A DNA stretch of 64,000 nt from Lactiplantibacillus plantarum (GTDB taxonomy: Bacteria; Bacillota; Bacilli; Lactobacillales; Lactobacillaceae), in contig NZ_CP039121.1 of the NCBI RefSeq assembly GCF_014131735.1, positions 1,054,001 to 1,118,000 on the forward strand, in the 5' to 3' direction. Below the pieces are notes generated by a model. The model worked only from the letters and a program-made list of their open reading frames with translations, searched no databases and was not told where the DNA came from. How positions within the stretch are numbered: position 1 is the stretch's first letter; the number at the start of each line of letters is the position of its first letter. Both the position numbers and the translations under genes were made by a program. Below are positions 7,919-14,798 of this stretch, piece by piece.

Positions 7919-8152
7919 TTAGTTTTTCTGGGCCTTATAAGGAACGGCATAGTTCTTAGGGGCGTCGCTAGCTTTTGCATACTTCCAGTGCCCAGACATC
8001 TTCTTTTCGAGTGGGGCATCATCTTTGATGCAAGTAAAGCGAGAGCCAACTTCATTTTCGATAATGAAGATCCGGTTAAACTCGTGCCGCGTCTGAACAA
8101 TGTGACAATCATTGTGATCGATACCAAAAACATCTTTGTATACCAACAACAT
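7919..8152 (-). CDS. Small hypothetical protein (77 aa)
   Basis: AAAGGAGATA precedes the ATG at 8152. The protein is soluble and mixed-charge, starting MLLVYKDVFGIDHNDCHIVQ; no membrane segment or known motif. It is probably co-transcribed with the next minus-strand gene 24 nt away. Function unknown. Confidence 0.7.
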   Translation of the reverse strand: MLLVYKDVFGIDHNDCHIVQTRHEFNRIFIIENEVGSRFTCIKDDAPLEKKMSGHWKYAKASDAPKNYAVPYKAQKN

Positions 8153-8303
8153 TATCTCCTTTGGATTGAATTTAAAATAGTGACAATTTTACAAGGCTTC
8201 ACAGACAGTCTACACTATCTATTATAAACCCCTAATCAAGTCCGTAAACCGTTTTGAGTGAAAAAAGATAAAATTGCACTGGCAAGGGTGTGACAATTCA
8301 TAA

Positions 8304-8343
8304 AAAGCCACGCAGGTAAATTTGATCTTACCTGCGTGGCTTT
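8304..8343 (-). terminator. Terminator of the tRNA-Gln gene
   Basis: A 15-bp stem, AAGCCACGCAGGTAA against TTACCTGCGTGGCTT, is followed on the minus strand by a T-run. It lies just downstream of the minus-strand tRNA. Confidence 0.85.
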
Positions 8344-8357
8344 ATCCGTACTTCTGA

Positions 8358-8430
8358 TTGGGTATACTGGGCTCGAACCAGTAAATTACGGATTCAGAGT
8401 CCGCTGCCTTACCAATTTGGCGAATACCCA
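8358..8430 (-). tRNA. tRNA-Gln (CUG)
   Basis: On the minus strand the acceptor TGGGTAT pairs with ATACCCA. The anticodon loop CTCTGAA gives anticodon CUG, and the T-arm is GGTTCGAGCC. CCA is not encoded. Confidence 0.88.
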
Positions 8431-8564
8431 ATAACAACTATTTAATAGTAACTTTTCCAGCAAATACTGTCAAGACTTTGCTGAAACTTTGTGTCTATTT
8501 TTTGCATTTTTGCTTGAATATCGTATCAGTTGGTGGCTAAACTAGTTAAATGGAAGGTGAGTGT

Positions 8565-8771
8565 ATGTCGAAGTCAGAATTAGATCATTTATTCGATCAT
8601 CTGCGACAACAATTGATCGTATGGGCGGTCACGGCCATCGGATTAGCAGTTATGCGCAGCTTTTTGTTACCCCAATTATTGACTTTCGTTTTTTGGTGTA
8701 GTGTGGCCTACTGTTTGCTCTTATTCGTTGGTTTAGTTGTTGTGACGATTTTTAGGTGGCAAAAATCTTAA
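8565..8771 (+). CDS. Small two-helix membrane protein (68 aa)
   Basis: ATG at 8565 with GGAAGGTGAG upstream. Two hydrophobic stretches (about residues 18-35 and 40-63) predict two membrane helices, with a short charged N-terminus. Family not recognised. It is the last host gene before tRNA-Glu. Confidence 0.6.
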   Translation: MSKSELDHLFDHLRQQLIVWAVTAIGLAVMRSFLLPQLLTFVFWCSVAYCLLLFVGLVVVTIFRWQKS

Positions 8772-8820
8772 TTATATTTGACAAGCCGCTTATCATTCGG
8801 TAAGATAATAAATGAATTTG

Positions 8821-8893
8821 TGCCCGCTGGTCAAATTGGTTAAGACGTCGCCCTCTCAAGGCGGAGTTACGGGTTCGATCCCCGTGCGGGTGA
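8821..8893 (+). tRNA. tRNA-Glu (CUC), next to the prophage left end
   Basis: Cloverleaf with D-arm GTCAAATTGGTTAAGAC, anticodon loop CTCTCAA (anticodon CUC), T-arm ACGGG-TTCGATC-CCCGT, and an acceptor TGCCCGC/GCGGGTG with two wobble pairs at its tip. The integrase gene faces it 230 bp away, so its 3' end is a natural candidate attachment site. A matching copy at the right end was not found. Confidence 0.85.
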
Positions 8894-9122
8894 TAAGTCG
8901 ACAAATATAGAGAAACGGCAAAGCACCAAAACGCTGATATAAAGGCGTTTTGGTGCTTTTGTTTTACACTCGAAAACCACTCAAACACGATATGTTCTTC
9001 CACGATTCTTCCAAAAACGAAAAAAGTAGCCAAAATATAGCAGTTTTTGGAAGAAAAATTAACAAATGATTTTGTAATCCCTTGCGGAACAAGGAATACA
9101 GCAATCACAAAATTATCATTTT
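8894..9122. other. Probable prophage left end / attL region
   Basis: The region holds a tRNA terminator and AT-rich DNA up to the integrase stop. TTTTGGTGC motifs in both orientations lie inside the hairpin and resemble motifs at the other end (54530-54550). The exact core crossover cannot be read. Confidence 0.4.
8920..8960. terminator. Terminator downstream of tRNA-Glu
   Basis: AAAGCACCAAAACGC (8920-8934) pairs with GCGTTTTGGTGCTTT (8945-8959), followed by Ts. Confidence 0.85.
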
Positions 9123-10244
9123 CTAAAATCCTTCATCCATTAGCTCAGTGGCCTTCTTATCTGATACGCCGTTTTCTTCTTCAATAAGATGGACGTAGGT
9201 GTTAACGGTCGTTTCTAGTTTCTGATGTCGAAGGCGATGTTGAACATAGGGAAGGGACTCATGATTTAAGATAAGAATCGAAGCGTGTGTATGCCTCATG
9301 GCGTGTGTTGTAACTTTATTGATATTTAGACGGTTACAAATACGTCCTAGCTCTTCGTTTGCATTCCCATTGCCCACGATTTTTCCTAGTTTAGACCAAA
9401 ATACGAGGTTCTTAGGATTCTTCATTTCGTGCAATTCTAAATAATCTTTCTGCGTGCTACGATAGCTCCTCATAAAACGACAGTAGGCGGGCCCTATGGT
9501 TATATCTCCATCGGCCTGTCCATTTCCCTTAGTTGGACGAAAAGTCTGTCTACGGGCGTCCCACTGCTGTTTAATGTGAACTATTCCATTATTCAAATCC
9601 AAATTATCCCACGTCAGACCAGCAGCTTCCTCGAACCTGGTCCCAGTTTCTAATTGAAACAGCATCATCAGCATAGTCATGTGGTCATAATCAGCCGTTT
9701 TAATGAGATATTTACGCAGTTTCTTATAATCGGACAACGTTAAATACTTTTCCTCTACGGGCTTAGGAGGGCGTCCAGTGACGTGTGCCTTGTAAGCAAA
9801 GTCACGTTTTAGAATACCATCGGCTACAGCGTCCTTGATTGCGGTGTGTACTTGTTGATGAAGTTTGTGAGATGTGGCAATTCCATGACTGCGACCAAAT
9901 TCATTCAGGAATTTCTGATAATCTGGCCGTTTAATTGCGCTCATAGGTTGATCCTTAAAATATGCAGAGACGTGACGCCAGTTGCCCATATATAGCTCGT
10001 GAGTATGACGCGATACGCCGTCAGTTTTATATATTCTGATCCAATCAAGAAAGTAGTGCTTTAGACTCTCGGTGCTACGTGATAAGTCAGCACCTTCCAG
10101 CAGAGCATTTTTAGTTTTAGTTTCCCACTCAACGGCGTCAGTTTTGCGCTTTTCTAAATGAGTAACTGACTTATAGTTACCGTCATCATCTTTATAAGAG
10201 ACACGGGCTTGCCATTTACCATTATTAAGTTTGGTTACTGACAT
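9123..10244 (-). CDS. int: Tyrosine-family phage integrase
   Basis: 373 residues, the usual size. An AP2-like arm-binding N-terminus (LNNGKWQARVSYKDDDG) is followed by a SAM-like core-binding domain at about 60-155. The catalytic domain has Arg203 (GTRFEEAAG), His314-xx-Arg317 (HAMRHTHAS), His340 (RLRHQ) and nucleophile Tyr350 (NTYVHL). It integrates and helps excise the prophage. An AGGAGG SD lies upstream. It is the outermost prophage gene next to tRNA-Glu, as is normal for tRNA-targeting integrases. Confidence 0.97.
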   Translation of the reverse strand: MSVTKLNNGKWQARVSYKDDDGNYKSVTHLEKRKTDAVEWETKTKNALLEGADLSRSTESLKHYFLDWIRIYKTDGVSRHTHELYMGNWRHVSAYFKDQPMSAIKRPDYQKFLNEFGRSHGIATSHKLHQQVHTAIKDAVADGILKRDFAYKAHVTGRPPKPVEEKYLTLSDYKKLRKYLIKTADYDHMTMLMMLFQLETGTRFEEAAGLTWDNLDLNNGIVHIKQQWDARRQTFRPTKGNGQADGDITIGPAYCRFMRSYRSTQKDYLELHEMKNPKNLVFWSKLGKIVGNGNANEELGRICNRLNINKVTTHAMRHTHASILILNHESLPYVQHRLRHQKLETTVNTYVHLIEEENGVSDKKATELMDEGF

Positions 10245-10316
10245 GTTTTATTCCTCCTAACTGGAAATAACAATAAGTTGACATTGGCAAACGTATGTTC
10301 TTTTCACTTTAAAATA

Positions 10317-10337
10317 TATACCCCATTGTGGGGTACA
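10317..10337 (-). terminator. Short terminator between integrase and DUF1828-like gene
   Basis: TACCCCA and TGGGGTA flank a 3-nt loop, followed on the minus strand by TATATTTT. It ends transcription of the 257-aa gene before int. Confidence 0.6.
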
Positions 10338-10346
10338 TATAAACGA

Positions 10347-11120
10347 TTATTTTGCTAGCTGTTCAATGTAATTATTACGTTTTGAAAATAGTATTGGTGT
10401 AATACCTTCTGAATCAAATAGATTAATTATATTGTCATCAACACTTTCTTCGTCGTTAATAATTGTGTAAAAATCAGTGTTAGGTCTTACATCTTGTGTT
10501 TGACGTTTATCCATCGCAATTGATTTTGCATAGTATTCGTTCTTAGCATTGTTCATCGTACGTATAAGCTTTTCTGGAATATCCCGTATTCCAGGGATTG
10601 AGAAATCATAATGATGAATCATACCAGTACGGCCAATGATATTTGGCCCGTCTGTAACACGAATATTTTGATCTTCAAAAAATTTTGCAACTTCATTAAT
10701 AAATATAGATGATACTTTTTTATTTGATAGCATAAACATATCGTTAGTAAACAACATTGCTTGTATTAGAAGGTTCTGTTTGACTGGATAGTCATTAAGT
10801 GTTGTAGTAATGAATAATTCATGTTGGCTTTTATCTATCTTAACGGAATAACTGTTTAATTGTTCAGTCAAGATATGCATGCGTTGTTTTGATCTAGAAA
10901 GGTAAATTCCATCGCCTTCTAAATCATCAAAAATGTAGCCTCCATCAGTCAGCTTTATTAAGCCGTTCTGTTGGCTGACAGCATACAGAATGATTGCATC
11001 ATTATGCCTATCTAAGAAAGGAGTATCAATTCGTGTTATCCCGGTTTGAATAGGCAACCATTTAGTGCTTTTTTTATAAAATTCATCAGCTGATTTTTTT
11101 AATTGTTGGATAGTTACCAT
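10347..11120 (-). CDS. DUF1828/DUF1829-like protein (257 aa)
   Basis: The N-terminal half has TPFLDRHNDAIILY, GLIKLTDGGYIFDDLE and a following Arg-rich segment, typical of DUF1828. The C-terminal half resembles DUF1829. Function is not established. Such genes occur on mobile elements paired with a smaller partner, here 47 nt upstream. Position next to int and expression from the lysogeny strand suggest a lysogenic-conversion or exclusion role (inference). AAAGGAGCTTTTTAA precedes the ATG. Confidence 0.7.
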   Translation of the reverse strand: MVTIQQLKKSADEFYKKSTKWLPIQTGITRIDTPFLDRHNDAIILYAVSQQNGLIKLTDGGYIFDDLEGDGIYLSRSKQRMHILTEQLNSYSVKIDKSQHELFITTTLNDYPVKQNLLIQAMLFTNDMFMLSNKKVSSIFINEVAKFFEDQNIRVTDGPNIIGRTGMIHHYDFSIPGIRDIPEKLIRTMNNAKNEYYAKSIAMDKRQTQDVRPNTDFYTIINDEESVDDNIINLFDSEGITPILFSKRNNYIEQLAK

Positions 11121-11167
11121 TTAAAAAGCTCCTTTCTTAGCAGAGTCAATGCTTCTTATTGAGGTAG

Positions 11168-11614
11168 TTATTTATATAATTTGGTATTAGTATAATTTAA
11201 AAAGTCATCTAAGGCTAAAAAAAGGGTTGAAATATTATGAATTTCATTAGGCAAGGGGATTGCTGTTGCATCTTTTCGTAAGCCCTTCTGTTCATGGTAA
11301 ATGTGCATATGATTTTGACCAATTATTTCACCATCTGGATTTTTGTGCTTGCCATTCTGTATATCAATTCGTATAAGCATGTCATTTGTATCCGTAAATC
11401 TAATATGAAGACTGAATCTAGAAACGTCTAACGGATGTCTATATCGGTGCAACGTGTACTTGATATGATTTTCAAAGTCGATTACTGGTGTATCATCTTT
11501 AATTCTACCAATAAATGGCGTTTCTCCGGGAATTTGACGTTCACATTTTTTTACGGAATGAATTAATTGGTTGACTTCTGTGTCAGTTAGTTCGTTAATA
11601 TTCATTTTAAGCAC
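11168..11614 (-). CDS. DUF6978-like partner protein (148 aa)
   Basis: A soluble 145-148 residue protein whose central segment (HRYRHPLDVSRFSLHIRF and NGEIIGQNHMHIYHE-like pattern) recalls DUF6978, a family found beside DUF1828 genes. The start is either GTG at 11614, a short distance after AGAAGGA, or ATG at 11605 with a long spacing. It probably forms a two-gene unit with the following gene. Function unknown. Confidence 0.6.
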   Translation of the reverse strand: MLKMNINELTDTEVNQLIHSVKKCERQIPGETPFIGRIKDDTPVIDFENHIKYTLHRYRHPLDVSRFSLHIRFTDTNDMLIRIDIQNGKHKNPDGEIIGQNHMHIYHEQKGLRKDATAIPLPNEIHNISTLFLALDDFLNYTNTKLYK

Positions 11615-11681
11615 AATTCCTTCTGATTAGTTTCGTTAAATACTGATTGTTTTTGCAATTATATTTTGAATACAAATACAA

Positions 11682-11752
11682 AGCGAGTGACGGGAATCGA
11701 ACCCGCGACTACAGCTTGGAAGGCTGTCGTTTTACCACTAAACTACACTCGC
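11682..11752 (-). tRNA. tRNA-Gly (UCC), canonical, inside the prophage
   Basis: Acceptor GCGAGTG/CACTCGC, anticodon stem ACAGC/GCTGT with loop CTTCCAA (UCC), T-arm CGGG-TTCGAAT-CCCG. It is a normal cloverleaf, in contrast to the five tRNA-like elements that follow. It lies at the 3' end of the 58-aa gene's transcript. Confidence 0.92.
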
Positions 11753-11756
11753 ATAA

Positions 11757-11783
11757 GAGCCAACAATGGGTTTTGGTCGGCTC
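11757..11783 (-). terminator. Hairpin before tRNA-Gly
   Basis: GAGCC and GGCTC flank a 17-nt loop, then TTAT on the minus strand. It lies between the 58-aa gene and tRNA-Gly. Similar GGGCTTT hairpins precede other elements of the cassette array. Confidence 0.45.
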
Positions 11784-11809
11784 AACAGTTAATTAGAATG
11801 TACCTACAA

Positions 11810-11986
11810 TTATTTTTGCTTAAGACGATCAACCATATCTCTTTCCATTCCTTGGATTATGCGGCCACATTCTTTCCTTGAGTAGCTATCTTTTGTAAGA
11901 TAAACGAAAGCATACAGATTAATAAAAGAGGTTAAGTCATTAGTAATGTTATCTATGAGTTCATATTTCGACATATCTTTATCCAT
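11810..11986 (-). CDS. Small hypothetical protein (58 aa)
   Basis: ATG at 11986 with GAAGGTAAG upstream. It begins MDKDMSKYELIDNITND and ends with a charged VDRLKQK; one Cys. Predicted helical and soluble. It is one gene of the tRNA-punctuated lysogeny array. Function unknown. Confidence 0.65.
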   Translation of the reverse strand: MDKDMSKYELIDNITNDLTSFINLYAFVYLTKDSYSRKECGRIIQGMERDMVDRLKQK

Positions 11987-12009
11987 AATCTTACCTTCTT
12001 TCTTTTAAA

Positions 12010-12096
12010 AGTGGGTGGCAGGGATTGAACCTACATAACAATTTCAAACGAGAGAGAAGGGCTGAAATCGTTATTCTACCATTGAATTACGCCCAC
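12010..12096 (-). ncRNA. tRNA-like element B with oversized anticodon arm
   Basis: Ends GTGGGCG/CACCCAC, D-arm ATTC-AATGGTA-GAAT and T-arm GTAGG-TTCAATC-CCTGC are tRNA-like. The 23 nt expected between the D and T arms is replaced by 38 nt that folds into a 10-bp stem (AACGATTTCA/TGAAATTGTT) with a 16-nt pyrimidine-rich loop. No valid 7-nt anticodon loop. It lies 47 nt from element C, in tandem. Confidence 0.65.
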
Positions 12097-12143
12097 GTGA
12101 TGTAGGTACTAAAGTAAGCGGTAGTATGGGTTATTTGTTACAA

Positions 12144-12235
12144 TGCGAGCGGCAGGAGTCGAACCTACATCAATATAGGATGTGAGACCTATGAGAAGTG
12201 TGCAAATAATTGTTCTACCGTTGAACTACACTCGC
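12144..12235 (-). ncRNA. tRNA-like element C
   Basis: Acceptor GCGAGTG/CGCTCGC (one wobble), D-arm GTTC-AACGGTA-GAAC, T-arm GTAGG-TTCGACT-CCTGC. About 45 nt lie between the arms and include an ATAGG/CCTAT hairpin. No standard anticodon stem can be drawn. A CCCA/TGGG hairpin precedes it, after the 93-aa gene. Confidence 0.65.
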
Positions 12236-12260
12236 GTGAAAGCCCAATATGGGGTTGCTG

Positions 12261-12542
12261 TTATACTTTTTTAATTGCGTCGCCGTAAACTATGATACTT
12301 TGTGCAGATAGCGATGCGTTACCACTGGGAGCTCGGGAAATACGATAGTTAGAGATTGCCGTACCGCCAAGTTTAATAGCTTCTGACCACAAATCTTTTT
12401 GGGCTTTTTCTATTGCTGATCTAATCTCGCCTTTACCTAATGTTCCTGCATTAGCAATTCCTGTGACAATTCCAATTGGAACATAGTCGTCTGGGGTTTG
12501 ACCAGTAATGATGAATTCTGGTTTTCGTTTCAACAATCCCAT
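12261..12542 (-). CDS. YbjQ/UPF0145-like protein (93 aa)
   Basis: The ATG at 12542 is preferred because GAGGTGGAC precedes it. The core PIGIVTGIANAGTLGKGEI, then a helix with KDLWSEAIKLGGTAISNYRI and a final IVYGDAIKKV, match the small pentamer-forming YbjQ (UPF0145) pattern. Cellular role unknown. It is one cassette of the array, followed by a hairpin and element C. Confidence 0.6.
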   Translation of the reverse strand: MGLLKRKPEFIITGQTPDDYVPIGIVTGIANAGTLGKGEIRSAIEKAQKDLWSEAIKLGGTAISNYRISRAPSGNASLSAQSIIVYGDAIKKV

Positions 12543-12597
12543 TTTGTCCACCTCTTAGTTGTAGTAATAATAATTTATTCCTCAGTAATGAGAAATA

Positions 12598-12649
12598 AAT
12601 TATAAGTAATCCCGACCCTTAGCTTTTCATGACATCCTGACTGGTCAAT
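12598..12649 (-). repeat. 52-bp flank repeat, copy 1
   Basis: About 46 of 52 bases match the segment at 13531-13582. Each copy abuts the 3' end of a tRNA-like element and ends in CTTATAATT on the minus strand, which may be the -10 of the next gene's promoter. Confidence 0.7.
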
Positions 12650-12734
12650 GCGAGTGGCAGGAGTCGAACCTGCATCTGTTAGTATCTAGTTAGCAATTCA
12701 AAGGAGCACCGTTCTACCGTTGAACTACGCTCGC
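12649..12734 (-). ncRNA. tRNA-like element D
   Basis: Acceptor GCGAGCG/CACTCGC (one mismatch), D-arm GTTC-AACGGTA-GAAC, perfect T-arm GCAGG-TTCGACT-CCTGC. About 37 nt with GCTCCTTTGA lie between the arms and make no normal anticodon arm. It follows the 239-aa gene and an AAGCCC/GGGCTT hairpin at 12739-12756. Confidence 0.65.
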
Positions 12735-12738
12735 GTGA

Positions 12739-12756
12739 AAGCCCCGATGAGGGCTT
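12739..12756 (-). terminator. Hairpin between 239-aa gene and element D
   Basis: AAGCCC and GGGCTT with a 6-nt loop, then TTCAC on the minus strand directly before the tRNA-like 5' end. The U-run is weak, so read-through into the tRNA-like element is likely. Confidence 0.45.
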
Positions 12757-12763
12757 GGACCTG

Positions 12764-13483
12764 TTATGGTCTTGCGTATTGATTGCCCCGTGGTGCTGGC
12801 TTGGCACCAGAATTATCAGCAGCACTCTGGGTCATATATTGGTAATTACCTGGATTTTTAACGCTGGTGTAGTACTTATTGGAGTCTGATACAAAAACCA
12901 TACCAGAAGCAGCAGTAGTCCAACCACCATTTTGTGTATAGGAAGCATTGTCTGTTTTACTTGTTTCGCTCGCTTTTTTAGCTGATGACGAGCTAGCAAC
13001 TAATGATTCTGAACTGGCTTTAGCTATTGAAGAGCTTTCTGCCTCAGACTGCTTTTTGCTTGATTCGGATTCAGAACTAGCCATACTCTCTGAATTCTCT
13101 TTGGATTCAGACTTGGAGGCAGCAATACTTTCAGATTCTTCTTTGCTACTTGATAGGGCGCTTTCAGATGACTCCTTCTCCTTAATAGAGTTAGCTTTAC
13201 TGATACTAGCCTTTCTTTTCGATGCATCTTTTGCTGAACTTTTCTTTGCTTTGCTACTTGAGGCTGTATCTGACTGTGATGCACTCGATCTTGCTGTGCC
13301 AGAAGGGGCGGCCCAAACCGTTAATGCTAAGAATAGGATTGTTAGTCCTACTGAGATTAAGGTGTATTTTTTGTATGGACGATTAACACCTGTTTTTGTG
13401 AAATGATGAATTCCCCCACGAATTGAAAAGTAAGCTAACGCAATTAAAGATACAAGAAACATAAATGTAAAAAATATATCCAA
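12764..13483 (-). CDS. Membrane-anchored Ser/Lys-rich surface protein (239 aa)
   Basis: TTG start at 13483 with GGAGGGATTAC upstream. Two membrane helices (about residues 1-20 and 40-60) are followed by a long Ser/Ala/Glu/Lys low-complexity stalk (65-185) and a small C-terminal module ending SGAKPAPRGNQYARP. That ending recalls the tails of secreted Lactobacillaceae proteins. The layout suggests a lysogen surface protein. Exact family unknown. Confidence 0.65.
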   Translation of the reverse strand: MDIFFTFMFLVSLIALAYFSIRGGIHHFTKTGVNRPYKKYTLISVGLTILFLALTVWAAPSGTARSSASQSDTASSSKAKKSSAKDASKRKASISKANSIKEKESSESALSSSKEESESIAASKSESKENSESMASSESESSKKQSEAESSSIAKASSESLVASSSSAKKASETSKTDNASYTQNGGWTTAASGMVFVSDSNKYYTSVKNPGNYQYMTQSAADNSGAKPAPRGNQYARP

Positions 13484-13530
13484 AGTAATCCCTCCAAAAT
13501 ATGTTATTCCCCAATAACAATAATTCCCCG

Positions 13531-13582
13531 AATTATAAGTAGTCCCAACTCCTAGCTTTTAATGACATCCTGACTGGTCAAT
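13531..13582 (-). repeat. 52-bp flank repeat, copy 2
   Basis: Partner of 12598-12649; it links tRNA-like element E to the leader of the 239-aa gene. Confidence 0.7.
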
Positions 13583-13674
13583 GTGAGTGGCAGGAGTTGA
13601 ACCCGCATGGCAATAAGAAATAAAGGAAGGGTATCCCATAAGAAGTTGCTGTTCTGCCGTTGAACTACACCCAC
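13582..13674 (-). ncRNA. tRNA-like element E
   Basis: Acceptor GTGGGTG/CACTCAC (one wobble), D-arm GTTC-AACGGCA-GAAC, T-arm GCGGG-TTCAACT-CCTGC. About 44 nt lie between the arms, with GCAA/TTGC outer pairing and a GGG-ATA-CCC mini-hairpin. No anticodon arm of normal size. Confidence 0.65.
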
Positions 13675-13686
13675 GTTTGTAATAAT

Positions 13687-13812
13687 TTAGTGATGAAGCT
13701 TTTTATAGAGAAAATATGCAACTAATGCTGATATAATTGCCACAAATAATAGCTCAGTGCTCCACTTAATAGAGGACATGCTTTTTAAAAAATAAGTTAA
13801 AGAATTGAACAT
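13687..13812 (-). CDS. Single-pass small membrane protein (41 aa)
   Basis: ATG at 13812, ACAGGAG upstream. One helix (ELLFVAIISALVAYFLY) is followed by KKLHH. It sits between tRNA-like elements F and E, so it forms a cassette on its own. A small toxin or accessory membrane peptide is possible. Not recognised. Confidence 0.6.
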   Translation of the reverse strand: MFNSLTYFLKSMSSIKWSTELLFVAIISALVAYFLYKKLHH

Positions 13813-13851
13813 TGGTGATTCTCCTGTGTTTGATTGAGTTAGGAATCTCTA

Positions 13852-13935
13852 TGCGAGCGGCAGGAGTCGAACCTGCATTGGAAGGTAGGCTATATTTGAA
13901 TTAAAGGAACCATTCTACCGTTGAACTACGCTCGC
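13852..13935 (-). ncRNA. tRNA-like element F
   Basis: Perfect 7-bp acceptor GCGAGCG/CGCTCGC, D-arm GTTC-AACGGTA-GAAT, perfect T-arm GCAGG-TTCGACT-CCTGC. About 36 nt with GGTTCCTTTAATTC lie between the arms and there is no anticodon arm. A GCCC/GGGC hairpin at 13942-13955 precedes it. Confidence 0.65.
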
Positions 13936-13968
13936 GTGAAAGCCCAATCAAGGGCCAGTTATAAATTG

Positions 13969-14082
13969 CTATTTCATACCAGATTGAGTTTTACCACTCA
14001 ATGTTCCATTGGTGAAAGTAACGTTAAAGTTCGCACCTAATACGCCTTTGACACCTGAGGTATATCCTTCAAAATAGTGCAT
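13969..14082 (-). CDS. Short ORF coupled to the DUF4064-like gene (37 aa)
   Basis: ATG at 14082 lies 4 nt after the TAA of the upstream gene, with no own SD, so translation would be coupled. The peptide (MHYFEGYTSG start, SGKTQSGMK end) is Gly/Thr-rich and polar. It could also be a displaced C-terminal part of the upstream gene. Confidence 0.4.
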   Translation of the reverse strand: MHYFEGYTSGVKGVLGANFNVTFTNGTLSGKTQSGMK

Positions 14083-14086
14083 TGTG

Positions 14087-14455
14087 TTATTGTTGTGGTT
14101 GATTAAAGTTCTTTAGGGAAGCTAAATATAAAGAACCACCAATAATTGCGATAATTCCGCCAATCCAACCTAAGAATGGAATAAGTGCGATTGCGCCGCC
14201 GACAATTAGTAAAACACCTGGTGCAGTATTTACTCTTGAATCGCCTTTATAATAAATTAATGCAATGATGCCTAGTGCTAAAATGGCAATTTTCAAAATG
14301 TTTAATAAAGCCACTGTACCTGATGTGCTTGTTGCTGATCCAGTTGCCGCATCGCTTAGGGCGCCACCAGCGACAAACCAGCCCCCAAATAATAAGATGA
14401 TTCCGCCAACTAATCCCACGATTCCGTTGGTAAGCGCTAAATTCTTTGTCTTCAT
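14087..14455 (-). CDS. DUF4064-like membrane protein (122 aa)
   Basis: AGAGGAGGAATTTCAGC precedes the ATG. Four hydrophobic helices with Gly-rich turns (GLVGGIILLFGGWF, LIVGGAIALIPFLGWIGG) and a short polar tail match the DUF4064 style of small membrane proteins seen in lactobacilli and their phages. Role unknown; part of the lysogenic membrane-protein set. Confidence 0.6.
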   Translation of the reverse strand: MKTKNLALTNGIVGLVGGIILLFGGWFVAGGALSDAATGSATSTSGTVALLNILKIAILALGIIALIYYKGDSRVNTAPGVLLIVGGAIALIPFLGWIGGIIAIIGGSLYLASLKNFNQPQQ

Positions 14456-14534
14456 GCTGAAATTCCTCCTCTTTTAACAGCTTTTAATGTCGATCAGCTT
14501 ATTGGACATAGCTTTTTAGTATTCCCTAGCAATA

Positions 14535-14789
14535 TTAATTCTTATCGTGATTTTTCTGTGTCTGTGCGAGAAGTTCCTTATACTTATTAATTTCTGAGTT
14601 AAAACGGTCTGGTATATCTTCATTTGGGTGTAACTTTTTCCAGATGAAAATTCCAATCATTGACCAAAGGCCTGCACGAATTAAATCCTTTAGTTTGAGA
14701 TGTCCCACTGTCATGAATTTAACGAACTTATTTAAAATCCAGTACATAATAGCGATAATAATTATTAACCATGTGAGAATAATAGACAT
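14535..14789 (-). CDS. Small membrane protein with cytoplasmic tail (84 aa)
   Basis: A hydrophobic N-terminus (IILTWLIIIIAIMYWIL), a second weaker hydrophobic stretch, and a charged tail (EINKYKELLAQTQKNHDKN). AGGAGGA precedes the ATG. It lies 9 nt behind the 311-aa gene, so probably the same transcript. Not recognised. Confidence 0.6.
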   Translation of the reverse strand: MSIILTWLIIIIAIMYWILNKFVKFMTVGHLKLKDLIRAGLWSMIGIFIWKKLHPNEDIPDRFNSEINKYKELLAQTQKNHDKN

Positions 14790-14798
14790 ATCTTCCTC

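Noticed and set aside
8821-8893. tRNA-Glu as the proven attB with duplicated 3' end
   Set aside because: No copy of the T-arm or acceptor end could be found at 53.9-54.7 kb. Only a 6-base CGGGTG match occurs, which is chance level.
8752-9108. Minus-strand ORF over tRNA-Glu and its terminator
   Set aside because: It covers a tRNA and a perfect terminator hairpin and has no SD.
11666-11881. Plus-strand ORF across the tRNA-Gly gene
   Set aside because: It reads through the complement of tRNA-Gly and the 58-aa gene. The MTGIEPATTAW-like start is the usual false translation of a tRNA.
12948-13406. Plus-strand ORF antisense to the Ser-rich surface protein
   Set aside because: Shadow frame of a Ser/Glu/Lys-rich gene; no SD and no plausible protein features.
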